Notes under the pieces: model-generated
The model's database searches: none
What the model saw: the letters and a program-made list of their open reading frames with translations, nothing else
What the model was told of the DNA's origin: nothing
NCBI RefSeq assembly: GCF_004402535.1
Contig: NZ_SOEY01000019.1
Coordinates: 142,447-206,446 of the forward strand
Length of the DNA: 64,000 nucleotides
Direction: 5' to 3'
Source of the DNA: Cryobacterium glaciale
GTDB lineage: Bacteria > Actinomycetota > Actinomycetes > Actinomycetales > Microbacteriaceae
Part shown: piece after piece, positions 33,203-42,251 of the stretch
Layout: each line of letters begins with the position of its first letter
Position numbering within the stretch: position 1 is the stretch's first letter
Made by a program: the position numbers and the translations under genes

Positions 33203-33232
33203 TGTGCATATACCCTATAGGGTATATGCACA
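33203..33232. promoter_or_regulatory. Perfect 30-bp palindrome (CsoR-like core)
   Basis: TGTGCATATACCCTA / TAGGGTATATGCACA is perfectly self-complementary over 30 bp. It is AT-rich compared with the surrounding sequence. The core TATACCC-TA-TAGGGTATA resembles operators of CsoR/RcnR-type metal or sulfide sensors (TACCC...GGGTA). No such regulator gene is in the window. Confidence 0.55.
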
Positions 33233-33369
33233 GCGAAGAACGCTCAGTCGCGCGGCCGCCTTCTGCTCGCGCGTCGGGCACGCCAGCCGCGCGAGCAGTT
33301 CGTGGCCGCGCCAGCAGCAATTGAGCGCGCATCGAGCGGATGCCGCGGCGCAACCCCGCAGCTGCGCCG

Positions 33370-34524
33370 CTAGTTCGCGCCGACGGAGACCGTGGGGCTG
33401 CCGAGCGCGGCAGCGGGCATCTCGGCGGCGAGCCGGTTGGCCTCTTCGATGAGGGTCTTCACGATCTCGGACTCTGGCACGGTCTTGATAACCTCGCCGC
33501 GCACGAAGATCTGACCCTTGCCGTTGCCGCTCGCGACACCGAGGTCGGCCTCGCGGGCCTCGCCCGGTCCGTTGACGACGCAACCCATGACCGCGACGCG
33601 GAGCGGCACGGTCATGCCCTCGAGCCCGTCGGTGACATCGTTGGCGAGCTTGTAGACATCCACCTGGGCCCGGCCGCAGCTGGGGCAGGAGACGATCTCC
33701 AGCTTGCGTTCGCGCAGGTTGAGCGATTGCAGAATCTGCAGGCCCACCTTGATCTCCTCGACCGGGGGGGCGCTGAGCGACACACGGATGGTGTCCCCGA
33801 TACCCTCGCCGAGCAGGAGACCGAACGCCGTGGCGCTCTTGATCGTGCCCTGAAAGCTCGGGCCGGCCTCGGTGACGCCGAGGTGCAACGGCCAGTCGCC
33901 GCGCTCGGCGAGCAGCCGGTAAGCCTTGACCATGATGACCGGGTCGTTGTGCTTGACGGAGATCTTGAAGTCGTGAAAGTCATGCTCTTCGAACAGGCTC
34001 GCCTCCCAGACGGCGCTCTCCACGAGAGCCTCCGGGGTGGCCTTGCCGTACTTCTGCATGAGGCTCGGCTCGAGCGAACCGGCGTTGACGCCGATGCGCA
34101 GGCTCACGCCGGCCGCCTTGGCAGCAGCGGCGATCTTGCCGACCTGGTCGTCGAACTTGCGGATATTGCCGGGGTTCACCCGCACAGCAGCGCAGCCGGC
34201 GTCGATCGCGGCGAAGACGTAGTTCGGCTGAAAGTGGATGTCCGCGATGACCGGAATCTGGCTCTTCTTCGCGATGATCGACAGCACCTCGGCGTCATCG
34301 CGCGTGGGCACCGCGACGCGCACGATGTCGCATCCGCTCGCCGTCAGTTCGGCGATCTGTTGGAGGGTCGCGTTGATGTTCGTGGTCGGGGTGGTCGTCA
34401 TCGATTGCACGCTCACTTGAGCATTGCCACCGACGAGGACCTTTCCGACCTTGATCTGACGGGATTTACGTCTGGGAGCGAGTACCTCAGGTACTTTGGG
34501 CATCCCCAAGTTGATTGCAGCCAC
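33370..34524 (-). CDS. ispG: (E)-4-hydroxy-3-methylbut-2-enyl-diphosphate synthase
   Basis: This 384-residue [4Fe-4S] enzyme of the MEP pathway reduces MEcPP to HMBPP. The N-terminal TIM barrel ([32 protein letters not shown]) precedes the iron-sulfur half with [11 protein letters not shown] and [17 protein letters not shown], which supply the three cluster cysteines. TAAGCT 6 nt before GTG 34524 indicates a leaderless message. In many actinobacteria ispG follows dxr and rseP directly. Here about 11 kb separates them, though all three are on the same strand. Confidence 0.96.
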   Translation of the reverse strand: MAAINLGMPKVPEVLAPRRKSRQIKVGKVLVGGNAQVSVQSMTTTPTTNINATLQQIAELTASGCDIVRVAVPTRDDAEVLSIIAKKSQIPVIADIHFQPNYVFAAIDAGCAAVRVNPGNIRKFDDQVGKIAAAAKAAGVSLRIGVNAGSLEPSLMQKYGKATPEALVESAVWEASLFEEHDFHDFKISVKHNDPVIMVKAYRLLAERGDWPLHLGVTEAGPSFQGTIKSATAFGLLLGEGIGDTIRVSLSAPPVEEIKVGLQILQSLNLRERKLEIVSCPSCGRAQVDVYKLANDVTDGLEGMTVPLRVAVMGCVVNGPGEAREADLGVASGNGKGQIFVRGEVIKTVPESEIVKTLIEEANRLAAEMPAAALGSPTVSVGAN

Positions 34525-34530
34525 TTGCCT

Positions 34531-34536
34531 AGCTTA
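34531..34536 (-). promoter_or_regulatory. Leaderless -10 (TAAGCT) of ispG
   Basis: TAAGCT is 6 nt (AGGCAA) before GTG 34524. It gives ispG its own promoter downstream of the hydrolase operon. Confidence 0.55.
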
Positions 34537-34574
34537 GTTGTCGTGGTGTGAGTCAAGCTGAGTGCCGCCGCGGT

Positions 34575-35624
34575 TCAGCGCTCGAGCTGGGCCAGCAGCG
34601 CCTCCAGGAACGCCGCCGGGTGTTCGAGGTGCGGCGAGTGTCCACAGTCGGCCAGTTCCAGTTCGGTCACCTCTCCACCGGCGGCCCGGTAGGCGTCCAG
34701 CACGGCGCGGGTCTGTTGGATCATCGGCTGCGGCGGCGCGACCTCGGCGCCAGGCCAGCCCGGAATGACGCCGAGTTGGCCGAGAAAGTTGAGGTCGAAG
34801 AACGAGGTATCCGACACGATGACGTCGTCGCTGCCGTGGATCCACAGGATGGCCGGTTTCTCAGCCAGGTCGACGATGCCGGTCGTGTTGAAGTGGCCTG
34901 GCGACATGGTATTGAGCACGCCGTTGCCGCCGGGAGCAAAGCCGGGCCAATTCTCGGAATGGATCGAGTCCCCCGGATAGTTGCCGATGCCGGTCGCCGT
35001 GGTGAGCATCGACTCAACCCAGATGTCGTCGTGCTCCGACGTGAACGGCGGCTTGACGTAGGTGGTCTGGTAGACGGTACGCGGGCTGGTCGGGTCGGAA
35101 CCGCGATCACCGCTCTGCAGCCGGGCGATGAAGTCGGGGTTGGCCCCGCCACCGCCCGTGCCGGCATCGTCGAGGGTGAGCCGATGACCATCCGCTCCCC
35201 CGGTACCGCCGAAGCCGTAGGGCGAGACCGGAGCGACCAGGGTCAGCGTACTAATCAGCCCGGGGTGGTCGAGCAGCAGCTGCATCGTCACACCGCCACC
35301 CATGCTCCACCCCACCAGGTGCGCCCGGTCGACGCCGAGCTCGGCGAGCACTGCGGCGACATCGTCGGAATAGTCGGCCAGACCGCGCGTGGCATCGACC
35401 GGCAGGATCGCACTGGTGCCGAAACCGCGCAGGTCGATGGCGAGCGCCCGTACCGACGCCGGCAAGGCCAGCATGAGCGGCTGCCAGAAAAGGGACGACG
35501 ACACGTTGCCGTGTACAAAGACGACGGTCGCGGTCTCGGCTGCTGTAGCCGGCCGTTCCAGCACGCCGGCGCGCAGCCGCGGGGTGAGAACGCTGCGTTC
35601 GGTGATGCCGTCGAATATAGTCAT
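34575..35624 (-). CDS. Alpha/beta hydrolase
   Basis: This 349-residue protein has an alpha/beta-hydrolase fold. It shows the oxyanion-hole motif VFVHGN, the nucleophile elbow GWSMGG, the acid in HGSDDVIV and the histidine in DCGHSPHLE. A large Gly/Asp-rich cap (GFGGTGGADG, GTGGGGANPD) lies after the nucleophile and may close over a bulky substrate. ATG 35624 overlaps the preceding hydrolase by 4 bp. It is the last gene of the liv/acyl-CoA-ligase operon. An ester, lactone or C-C bond of the imported compound is a plausible substrate. Confidence 0.85.
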   Translation of the reverse strand: MTIFDGITERSVLTPRLRAGVLERPATAAETATVVFVHGNVSSSLFWQPLMLALPASVRALAIDLRGFGTSAILPVDATRGLADYSDDVAAVLAELGVDRAHLVGWSMGGGVTMQLLLDHPGLISTLTLVAPVSPYGFGGTGGADGHRLTLDDAGTGGGGANPDFIARLQSGDRGSDPTSPRTVYQTTYVKPPFTSEHDDIWVESMLTTATGIGNYPGDSIHSENWPGFAPGGNGVLNTMSPGHFNTTGIVDLAEKPAILWIHGSDDVIVSDTSFFDLNFLGQLGVIPGWPGAEVAPPQPMIQQTRAVLDAYRAAGGEVTELELADCGHSPHLEHPAAFLEALLAQLER

Positions 35625-36520
35625 GTCGGGGTCCTCTCTGACTCCATGATCTGCTCCTTCACGGCCTGCGCCACCCGGTCGGCGCCACGGTTGCTCATAA
35701 CGATTGTGTAGTGATTGACGTCGTCGACCTCGTGCACGGTCAGGGTCGGCAGCGACGCCGACCAGTCGGCGGCGGCCGCGCGGTCGTAGAGCGCGGTCGG
35801 TTCGTCCTGCAGCCCGCGCGGTGCCCGCAGAAAGTCGATTGGCACGCTGAGTCCGGCCAGTGCCTCGGCGAACCCGTCGGAACCGTTGAGTTCCATCACG
35901 TTTTCGGCCACGGCTGCCAGCCGCGCCGATGGGTGCAGCAGCGGCGCGGCACCGTCGAGGTCGTACCGGGCGAAATCGGCCACCCGAGACGACCAATCGG
36001 ACGCGAACGCGGGGTGACCGCGCCAGAAGTCCAGGTACGCCGTCTCTGTCTCGAAGGTCTGCGACAGTCGTTCGGCCGCCGGGCCGAGCATGAGCAGCGG
36101 GTCAATTCCAGCGTCACGAGGAATGGGCAAGCCACCGTCGACCAGCACGAGCGAGTCGACCCGGTCGGGGTTGAGATGCGCGAGCCAGACGGCGACGAAC
36201 GCACCCATCGAGTGACCGACCACGACCGCTCGGTCCACCTCCAGAAAGTCCAGCAGCCGGGCCAGATCGTCGGCGTGGCGACGCAGCCCGAATGGTCCGG
36301 GCAGCGCGTTGCTGCGAGCGCGCCCGCGCAGGTCGGGAGCGATCATCCGCTGGCCGGGCAGGCGGTCGGCCAGCCACGGCCAGGTCAGGTGGGAGGCGGT
36401 GATGCCATGGATGGCGAGTACCGTCGCCTCGTCCTCGCCCGGTTGCTCGGCGCGCCACTGGCCGCCGAACAGGTCTCCCCCGGCAACCGGGGCACGGAAC
36501 GGCTGATACTCGTCTCTCAC
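35621..36520 (-). CDS. Alpha/beta hydrolase (lipase/esterase-like)
   Basis: This 299-residue protein has an alpha/beta-hydrolase fold with VLAIHGITASHLTW (oxyanion region), VVGHSMGAFVA (nucleophile Ser) and VNHYTIV (catalytic His). The catalytic acid is not obvious, since the usual strand-7 position reads FLRAPRGLQ. It overlaps its neighbours by 4 bp on both sides. It has little visible similarity to the second hydrolase outside the fold, so the pair is unlikely to be a recent duplication. The substrate is unknown, and the operon points to carboxylic acid or ester breakdown. Confidence 0.85.
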   Translation of the reverse strand: MRDEYQPFRAPVAGGDLFGGQWRAEQPGEDEATVLAIHGITASHLTWPWLADRLPGQRMIAPDLRGRARSNALPGPFGLRRHADDLARLLDFLEVDRAVVVGHSMGAFVAVWLAHLNPDRVDSLVLVDGGLPIPRDAGIDPLLMLGPAAERLSQTFETETAYLDFWRGHPAFASDWSSRVADFARYDLDGAAPLLHPSARLAAVAENVMELNGSDGFAEALAGLSVPIDFLRAPRGLQDEPTALYDRAAAADWSASLPTLTVHEVDDVNHYTIVMSNRGADRVAQAVKEQIMESERTPT

Positions 36521-37191
36521 GGGTTCCTCACTTCAGCGTGTCGCGTGGCGCCGAGCGCACCCTCGATGAAGCGCATCATCTGCTCGAAGACGTGCTCGGG
36601 CACAGCCCGGGTTCCGCTCGCGAACGGATCGGCTGCGGAGCCCTCGACGCCCTCGTCGCCGCTGGCCTCGTCCCCCCACAACACCCAGCGCATGCCGATC
36701 ATTTCACCGATGCCCATGAGTGCCCAGGCGGCGACGGTCGGATCGATGTCGCTGATCTCCCCCGCCGCTCCGGCCGCCCGCAGGCCGGTGATATACCCCT
36801 CGACGATGCGGGTGTAGTGCAGGCGGAGGGCGCCAGGCGAGACGAATTCCGCCTCGCGAATCACCCGGTACAGGGCCGGGTGGTCGGCGGTGAATTGAAA
36901 GAAGGCCCGAAACCCGGCGCGCTCCGAATCGATGCGGTTTTCCGTCGCAGCGGATGCCGCACTCATCGCCAACCGCACGCGGTGATTCAGGTCCTCAACC
37001 AGTTCGTCGAAGATCTGCAGTTTCGAGTCGAAGTACAGGTAGAACGTGCCCTGGCCGATGCCGGCGGCATCCGTTATGCGCGAGATCGACGCGTCGGCGT
37101 AGCCGACCCGCGAGAACACCTGCTCGGCGGCCTCGATGAGTTTGCGTTTCGTTTCTTCGCCTCTGGCGGTGCGCGGCATTCCGGCGCTCAT
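36517..37191 (-). CDS. TetR-family regulator inside liv/ligase operon
   Basis: This 224-residue repressor-like protein has an N-terminal helix-turn-helix (ISRITDAAGIGQGTFYLYFDSK) and a ligand domain with FFQFTADHPALYRVIREAEFV. That domain recalls TetR proteins of fatty-acid and acyl-CoA metabolism, which sense acyl-CoA. The gene lies within the operon, overlapped by 4 bp on each side, so it probably controls its own expression in feedback. A weak quasi-palindrome at 43599-43610, in the livK-thiolase gap, is the candidate operator. Confidence 0.85.
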   Translation of the reverse strand: MSAGMPRTARGEETKRKLIEAAEQVFSRVGYADASISRITDAAGIGQGTFYLYFDSKLQIFDELVEDLNHRVRLAMSAASAATENRIDSERAGFRAFFQFTADHPALYRVIREAEFVSPGALRLHYTRIVEGYITGLRAAGAAGEISDIDPTVAAWALMGIGEMIGMRWVLWGDEASGDEGVEGSAADPFASGTRAVPEHVFEQMMRFIEGALGATRHAEVRNP

Positions 37192-38747
37192 TGTTCGTGT
37201 CCTATCTTCTCAAAATCAAGACCGTGGTGCCAATGCTCCAGCAGCTGGCGCCGCAGTACCTTGCTGCCGAGGGATCGTGGAATCTCCGGCAGGAAACGCA
37301 CGAACGCCGGCACCTTGAATGCGGCCAGCTGGGTGCGGGCGTAGGCCAGGATGCCAGCCTCATCGGGCGAGAAGCCTGGCGCCAGCACGATGAAAGCGGC
37401 GCCGACCTCGCCCCAGCGCTCGTGCGGAACCCCGATGACGGCGACGTCGGCGACCGCGGCGTGCTCGATCACAACGGTTTCCACCTCGGCGGGAGCGACG
37501 CTCTCACCGCCGGAGATGAAGATGTCGGTGAGCCGGTCAAGCACGGCGAAGTAGCCGTGCTTGTCGCGGCGCACGAGGTCGCCGGTGTGCAGCCAGCCGC
37601 CGCGCAGGGTTCGGGCGGTCTCCTCCGGGGCGCGAAAGTAGCCGGAAAACACGCCGGGACCGCGCACGAGCAGTTCGCCAGTGGCGGCACCCCCGAGCAG
37701 GTCGCCGGTGACCGGATCGGCCACGGCAACCTCCACGTGCGGGTACGGCTTGCCGGCATAGCCGACCATGCTGCGCGCCTCGTCGTCGGGCAGGCACAAC
37801 ACGTTCGGGGACGCTTCGGTCAGCCCATAACCCTGGGTGAGGGCCACACCGCGGGCGTGCCAGGTGCGCAGCAGCGGCGCCGGCATTGGCGCCCCGCCGA
37901 CGACGGCATGGTTGAGACTGGACAGGTCTGTCGCGGCAAAGTCCGGGTGTTGCGCGAGGAACAGGTAGTTCGCTGGCACACCCATCATCGTCGTGATGCG
38001 GCGGTCCGCGATGAGGTGCAGCACCCGACCGGGGTCGAAGGTGCGCTCGAGCACGACGGTTGCGCCCATCCACCAGGCCAATAGCGGCTGAATGTTCCAG
38101 CCGCCCACGTGATACTGCGGCATGACCGAGAGGACGACGTCCTTGCTGGTGATCTCGGTGATGCGGGAGAGCGACAGGTTGGTCCAGAAGCAATTCGAGT
38201 GGGTCAGCACGACGCCCTTGGCCGGGCCGAGGGTGCCGGAGGTGAACACGATCAGCAGGGGGTCGTCGTCCTGCACGGATCGGGTCACCAGCGGCTCGTC
38301 CCAGCCGCGGCGCGGGGACGGCACGACCGTTTCAACACCACGAACGCCGAGCAGCGTTGACGGGAGAGGCCCGGGAAGTCGACTCTGGGCATCCGTTGCC
38401 AGGGTTTGGAACTCGTCTTCCACCAGCAACAGTGCCGGATCAGCGAGCTGCAACTGCGCGGCGAGCTCCCGGGGCGCGAGCCGCCAGGATAGCGGCACGA
38501 GCACGATGCCGGCCTGGGCGCAGGCGAAGAACAGCACGACCTGGTCCGAGCTGTTGCCGGTGATGGTCGCGACCCGGTCACCGACGCCGAATCCGGCGGC
38601 GCGAAACGCTGCGGCGAGGTCGCCGGCCCGGTCGTCGAGGTCGCGGTAGCGCAGTGTGACGCCGCGGTCGTCGACGGCGACGCGTTCGGGGGTGGCTCTG
38701 GCGCGGTCCCGGGTCCACCGGCCCAGGGTGTGCAGGTCGTCGGTCAT
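37188..38747 (-). CDS. AMP-dependent acyl-CoA synthetase/ligase
   Basis: This 519-residue class I adenylate-forming enzyme has the P-loop-like TSGTLGPAKGVVLTHS, the A5 motif QGYGLTEASP, the A7 region GDLVRRDKHGY and the C-terminal catalytic lysine in GSKVLRRQL. It should activate a carboxylic acid to its CoA thioester through an acyl-AMP. Position after a liv-type importer and near a thiolase suggests that the imported acid is its substrate. Chain length or aromaticity cannot be told from sequence. It is overlapped by livM and the TetR gene. Confidence 0.9.
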   Translation of the reverse strand: MTDDLHTLGRWTRDRARATPERVAVDDRGVTLRYRDLDDRAGDLAAAFRAAGFGVGDRVATITGNSSDQVVLFFACAQAGIVLVPLSWRLAPRELAAQLQLADPALLLVEDEFQTLATDAQSRLPGPLPSTLLGVRGVETVVPSPRRGWDEPLVTRSVQDDDPLLIVFTSGTLGPAKGVVLTHSNCFWTNLSLSRITEITSKDVVLSVMPQYHVGGWNIQPLLAWWMGATVVLERTFDPGRVLHLIADRRITTMMGVPANYLFLAQHPDFAATDLSSLNHAVVGGAPMPAPLLRTWHARGVALTQGYGLTEASPNVLCLPDDEARSMVGYAGKPYPHVEVAVADPVTGDLLGGAATGELLVRGPGVFSGYFRAPEETARTLRGGWLHTGDLVRRDKHGYFAVLDRLTDIFISGGESVAPAEVETVVIEHAAVADVAVIGVPHERWGEVGAAFIVLAPGFSPDEAGILAYARTQLAAFKVPAFVRFLPEIPRSLGSKVLRRQLLEHWHHGLDFEKIGHEQ

Positions 38748-39850
38748 ATCTCCTCCACCTCAAGCATGCGCTCCCGGCTGCGACGTGACGGCCGATGCGG
38801 CCGCCCGCCGCGTTCGGTCAGGCCGGCGAGCCCTCCCGGAAGGAACAACACCACGAGAATAAACAGGGTGCCGAGAATGAACAACGGCTGCGACAGCGGA
38901 ATTCGCAGCAGGTCGGGCAGTCGGGCGATGAACTCGGACCCGGCAAGGGCGGTCAGCCGCTGGTCGAGCAGCGTGTAGACGATCGCGCCGAGCACCGCAC
39001 CCCAGCGCAGCCCAACGCCGCCGAGCACGACGATCACGAGCAGCGTCAGGGTGAAGTCCGGCGTCGCGACCCGAGGAGACACCCCGCTCTGCAACAGCAG
39101 GAACGCGGCGCCGGCCAGGGCGGCGAGCGCACCGGCGATGCCGAAGATGAGCAGTCGCACAAAGTAGGGACGGATGCCGATGACGCGTGCTCGTTGTTCG
39201 TTTTCGCGCGTCGCGGCCACGACGTGCCCGGCTCGCGACTTTTCCACCCACAACACCACGAGGTAGACAAAGACGAGCACCGCGAGCGAAAGCCAGTACA
39301 GGTTGCGGGTGTTGAGCACCCCAACGAGAGCGTCGGGCACGTGTGAGACGTCGAGGGTGAGCCCTTCCTCACCGCCGGTCTGCCCGCCCGGGTTGCGGCG
39401 TACCACGACCGAACCGGCCTGCGCGAAGGCGAGGGTGACCATGGCGAAGGAAATGCCGGTGACGCGCAAACTCACCGATCCGACCAGCGCGGCCAGGACG
39501 AAACCGATCAGCACGGTGATGAGGATGGCCGCGACGAACGTCGCGCCGGCCGGCAACCAGCTCGGCGAGAAGTTGCGCAACACGATGCCGAGACCGTAGG
39601 CCCCGGCCGCGAAGAACAGCGCATGCCCGAACGAGAGCATGCCGGCCAGCCCGAACAGCAGGTGGTAGCTGAGCGCGAGGGCCGCGATGAGCATGGCGTA
39701 GGCGAGCAATTGCAGGGTGCCCGGAGTGTAGGTCGGGCCTGGAAAGACCCCGGGAATGCTGATATTCAGCAGCGGCAGCAGCAGCATGAGCAGCACCAGG
39801 GCGGAACTCGCGGCTATTTTCGTGACCGGTCGGGCCCAGATCGATCTCAT
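38744..39850 (-). CDS. livM: Branched-chain-type ABC importer permease LivM
   Basis: This 368-residue inner-membrane permease has about nine helices and the signatures HLLFGLAGMLSFGHALFFAAGAYG near the N-terminus and ATRENEQRARVIGIRPYFVRLL in the cytoplasmic coupling loop. A basic C-terminal tail of about 25 residues follows the last helix. The open frame extends far upstream through livH, but LivM similarity starts at MRSIWARPV, giving ATG 39850 with a 4-bp overlap of livH. Confidence 0.92.
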   Translation of the reverse strand: MRSIWARPVTKIAASSALVLLMLLLPLLNISIPGVFPGPTYTPGTLQLLAYAMLIAALALSYHLLFGLAGMLSFGHALFFAAGAYGLGIVLRNFSPSWLPAGATFVAAILITVLIGFVLAALVGSVSLRVTGISFAMVTLAFAQAGSVVVRRNPGGQTGGEEGLTLDVSHVPDALVGVLNTRNLYWLSLAVLVFVYLVVLWVEKSRAGHVVAATRENEQRARVIGIRPYFVRLLIFGIAGALAALAGAAFLLLQSGVSPRVATPDFTLTLLVIVVLGGVGLRWGAVLGAIVYTLLDQRLTALAGSEFIARLPDLLRIPLSQPLFILGTLFILVVLFLPGGLAGLTERGGRPHRPSRRSRERMLEVEEI

Positions 39851-40722
39851 GCTTTTGCTCCCAACAGTCCGCGCGGGCGCAGCAGCAGCACCGCGGCGAG
39901 GGCGAGCACCACGGCGAGGTCGCCGGTGCCGCCGAGATAGAAGTTCGCGAACTGCTGCAGCACCGCCACGAGAACGGATGCGATGGCCGCCCCCGCAAGG
40001 GACCCCAAACCTCCGATGACGGTCACGATGAAGGCGAAGATCAGCAGGGATCCACCGATGTGCGCCGAGACGTAGCCGTAATAGATCGACGCGAGCACCC
40101 CGCCGAGGCCGGCGGCGGCGCCGCCGATCGCGAAGACCAGGGTGAAGGCGCGGCGCACGTCGATGCCGAGCGCGGTGACCATGAGCCGATTCTCGACGCC
40201 GGCCCGAATGATCAGGCCATACCGGGTGAACTTGAGGAACAGTACGATCGCCGCGAGCACGAGCACCGCCACGACAATGAGCATGAACCGGTTGTTCGGA
40301 ATGCGAGCACCGAGAATCTCGGTGGTCTGCCCGAGCCAGGACGGGCTCGTGACATAGGTCGGGTCGGTGCCCCAGATTCCTTCGAACAGGGCAACGGAGG
40401 CGAGTGCGAGGCCGACGGTCACGAGTACCTGTTCGATGTGCCGGTTGTACAGCCGACGGATCAGAAAGAACTCGGTCGCTGCGGCGACGAGCGCACCGAC
40501 GACGGCTCCGGTCAGCATGGCGGCGGCAAGCGCCCACCAGGATCCGTCGCTCAGGCGGCGGGCGACCTCCCAGCCGATGAAGGCGCCGATGGTCAGGAAT
40601 GATCCGTGTGCGAAGTTGAGCACGCCCATGAGGCCATAGATGAGGGAGAGGCCGGAGGCGACCAGAAAGTACAGGGCGCCGAGGCCGAGGCCGGTGATGA
40701 GCAGCAGAACGATGGTACTCAT
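39847..40722 (-). CDS. livH: Branched-chain-type ABC importer permease LivH
   Basis: This 291-residue permease with about eight membrane helices has the LivH N-terminus GLGLGALYFLVASGLSLIYG, then MGVLNFAHGSFLTIGAF and the coupling loop IIRAGVENRLMVTALGIDVRR. It pairs with LivM to form the membrane channel. It overlaps livF and livM by 4 bp each. Confidence 0.92.
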   Translation of the reverse strand: MSTIVLLLITGLGLGALYFLVASGLSLIYGLMGVLNFAHGSFLTIGAFIGWEVARRLSDGSWWALAAAMLTGAVVGALVAAATEFFLIRRLYNRHIEQVLVTVGLALASVALFEGIWGTDPTYVTSPSWLGQTTEILGARIPNNRFMLIVVAVLVLAAIVLFLKFTRYGLIIRAGVENRLMVTALGIDVRRAFTLVFAIGGAAAGLGGVLASIYYGYVSAHIGGSLLIFAFIVTVIGGLGSLAGAAIASVLVAVLQQFANFYLGGTGDLAVVLALAAVLLLRPRGLLGAKA

Positions 40723-41480
40723 GCCCGCACCGTCGCATCCGTCTGTCCGGCACTGCTTCGCTCCGAGCCGCTGTGTACGCCCAGGTAGCGCTGGATGCGT
40801 TCGGGGTCGTCGAGCAGTTCCGTGGCCTCACCGGTGAAGACGACGCGACCACCGGACAGCACGACCACCCGGTCGGCGAGCTGCCGGATGACCTGCAGGT
40901 TCTGTTCCACCAGCAGGATCGGCACCGTTTTCGCGGCGGCGAGCAACGCCTGGGCGACCTCGCCGACGATCTTCGGCGAAAGTCCCTTGGTGGGTTCGTC
41001 GACCAGCAGCAGCCGGTTCTGGTTCAGCAGGGCGCGGGCAACAGACACCATCTGCTGCTGTCCGCCGGAGAGCGTGCCGGCCAGCTGGGCCTGGCGCTGC
41101 ACCAGGTCGGGGAAGAGTTCCTCGACCAGGGCCCGGTTGGGGTGCGCGGAGCGTTCAGCCAGTTTCAGGTTCTCGGCGACGGTGAGCTTGCCGAAAACCT
41201 CACGGTCTTCCGGCACGTAGCCGACGCCGAGCTGCACGACCTTGTGGGTCGGCAGCCGGTCGACCCGGCGTCCGCCCAGAGTGACTTCGCCGCTGCGGTC
41301 GATCAGGCCGAGGATCGACTTGATCGTGCTGGTCTTGCCGACGCCGTTGCGGCCGAGCAGTGCGGTGACTCCGGTGTCTGGCACGTCGAACGAGACGTCT
41401 TCGACAACCTGTTGCCCCTCGATACGGCCGTACAGATTTCGCACGGTGAGGATGTTGGTGGTGCTCGAGTTGGTGCTCAT
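40719..41480 (-). CDS. livF: ABC importer ATP-binding protein LivF
   Basis: This 253-residue ATPase has Walker A GRNGVGKTS, signature LSGGQQQMVSVARAL, Walker B LLLVDEPTKGLSP and an H-loop near the end. The roughly 235-residue LivF core is followed by a short tail. With LivG it powers the import of a branched, aromatic or other hydrophobic carboxylate or amino acid. Confidence 0.92.
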   Translation of the reverse strand: MSTNSSTTNILTVRNLYGRIEGQQVVEDVSFDVPDTGVTALLGRNGVGKTSTIKSILGLIDRSGEVTLGGRRVDRLPTHKVVQLGVGYVPEDREVFGKLTVAENLKLAERSAHPNRALVEELFPDLVQRQAQLAGTLSGGQQQMVSVARALLNQNRLLLVDEPTKGLSPKIVGEVAQALLAAAKTVPILLVEQNLQVIRQLADRVVVLSGGRVVFTGEATELLDDPERIQRYLGVHSGSERSSAGQTDATVRA

Positions 41481-42247
41481 ACCGGGTCTCCGAGGTAGGC
41501 GGATTGCACCGTGGGATTTTTCATCACGGCATCGGGGGTGTCGCAGGCGAGCAGCTCGCCGTGGTGCATGACCGCAACGCGGTCGACCAGACCGAGTACG
41601 ACCTCCATGTGGTGTTCGACCATGAGCACGGTGCAGCCACCGTGGTGCAGGCCGCGAATGACTTCCATCAGGCCGGGGATATCGCCCGAGCCCACGCCGG
41701 CCATCGGCTCGTCGAGCAGGATGACGCTCGGATCCATGGCCAGCAGCATCGCGATTTCCAGCTTGCGCTTGTCGCCGTGCGAGAGGCCGCCGGCCAGGCT
41801 CTGCGCGTGGTCGGCGAGGCCGACCTCGTCGAGTTGGGCAGTGGCCAGCCGGGTGGCGGCATCCGTTACCCGGGGAAACCGGGTGACGAGGCTGCCGCCG
41901 CCGGCCTTGGCCTGCGCGGCCAGACGCACGTTCTCGGTAGCGCTGAGCCCGTTGAACAGGCTCGAAGTCTGAAAGGTGCGGCCGAGACCGGCCCGTGCCC
42001 TGACATGGATCGGTTCCCGGGTCATGTCGCGGCCGTTTTGCCGCACCACACCTTCCGTGGCGAACATCACGCCGGAAATCAGATTAAACAGGGTTGTCTT
42101 ACCGGCCCCGTTGGGGCCGATCACACCGAGCATCTCGCCCCGCGGGATCGACAGCGACACATCGTTGAGGATGCGGGCACCGCCGATCTGCAGTCCGACA
42201 CGCTCTAAGGTGAGCACAGCCATGCTGAGCACGGGCTGGTGCGACAT
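41477..42247 (-). CDS. livG: ABC importer ATP-binding protein LivG
   Basis: This 256-residue ATPase has Walker A GPNGAGKTTLF, signature LAGGLSHGDKRKLEIAMLLA and Walker B VILLDEPMAGVGSGD. The LivG-type helical insert is visible around LGRTFQTSSLFNGLSATENV. The frame is open to 42295, but that part overlaps livK. I choose ATG 42247, just after the livK stop. ATG 42223 is possible. Neither has a clear ribosome-binding site, so coupling to livK translation is likely. Confidence 0.9.
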   Translation of the reverse strand: MSHQPVLSMAVLTLERVGLQIGGARILNDVSLSIPRGEMLGVIGPNGAGKTTLFNLISGVMFATEGVVRQNGRDMTREPIHVRARAGLGRTFQTSSLFNGLSATENVRLAAQAKAGGGSLVTRFPRVTDAATRLATAQLDEVGLADHAQSLAGGLSHGDKRKLEIAMLLAMDPSVILLDEPMAGVGSGDIPGLMEVIRGLHHGGCTVLMVEHHMEVVLGLVDRVAVMHHGELLACDTPDAVMKNPTVQSAYLGDPV

Positions 42248-42251
42248 CGGG

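Larger units (their letters stand above)
32950..33369. other. 420-bp region between ispG and proS
   Basis: It contains the proS promoter at its left end, a perfect 30-bp palindrome at 33203-33232, and only doubtful short frames. Nothing to the right of the palindrome (33233-33369) looks like a known protein in any frame. It may be decayed coding DNA or a regulatory relic. Confidence 0.45.
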
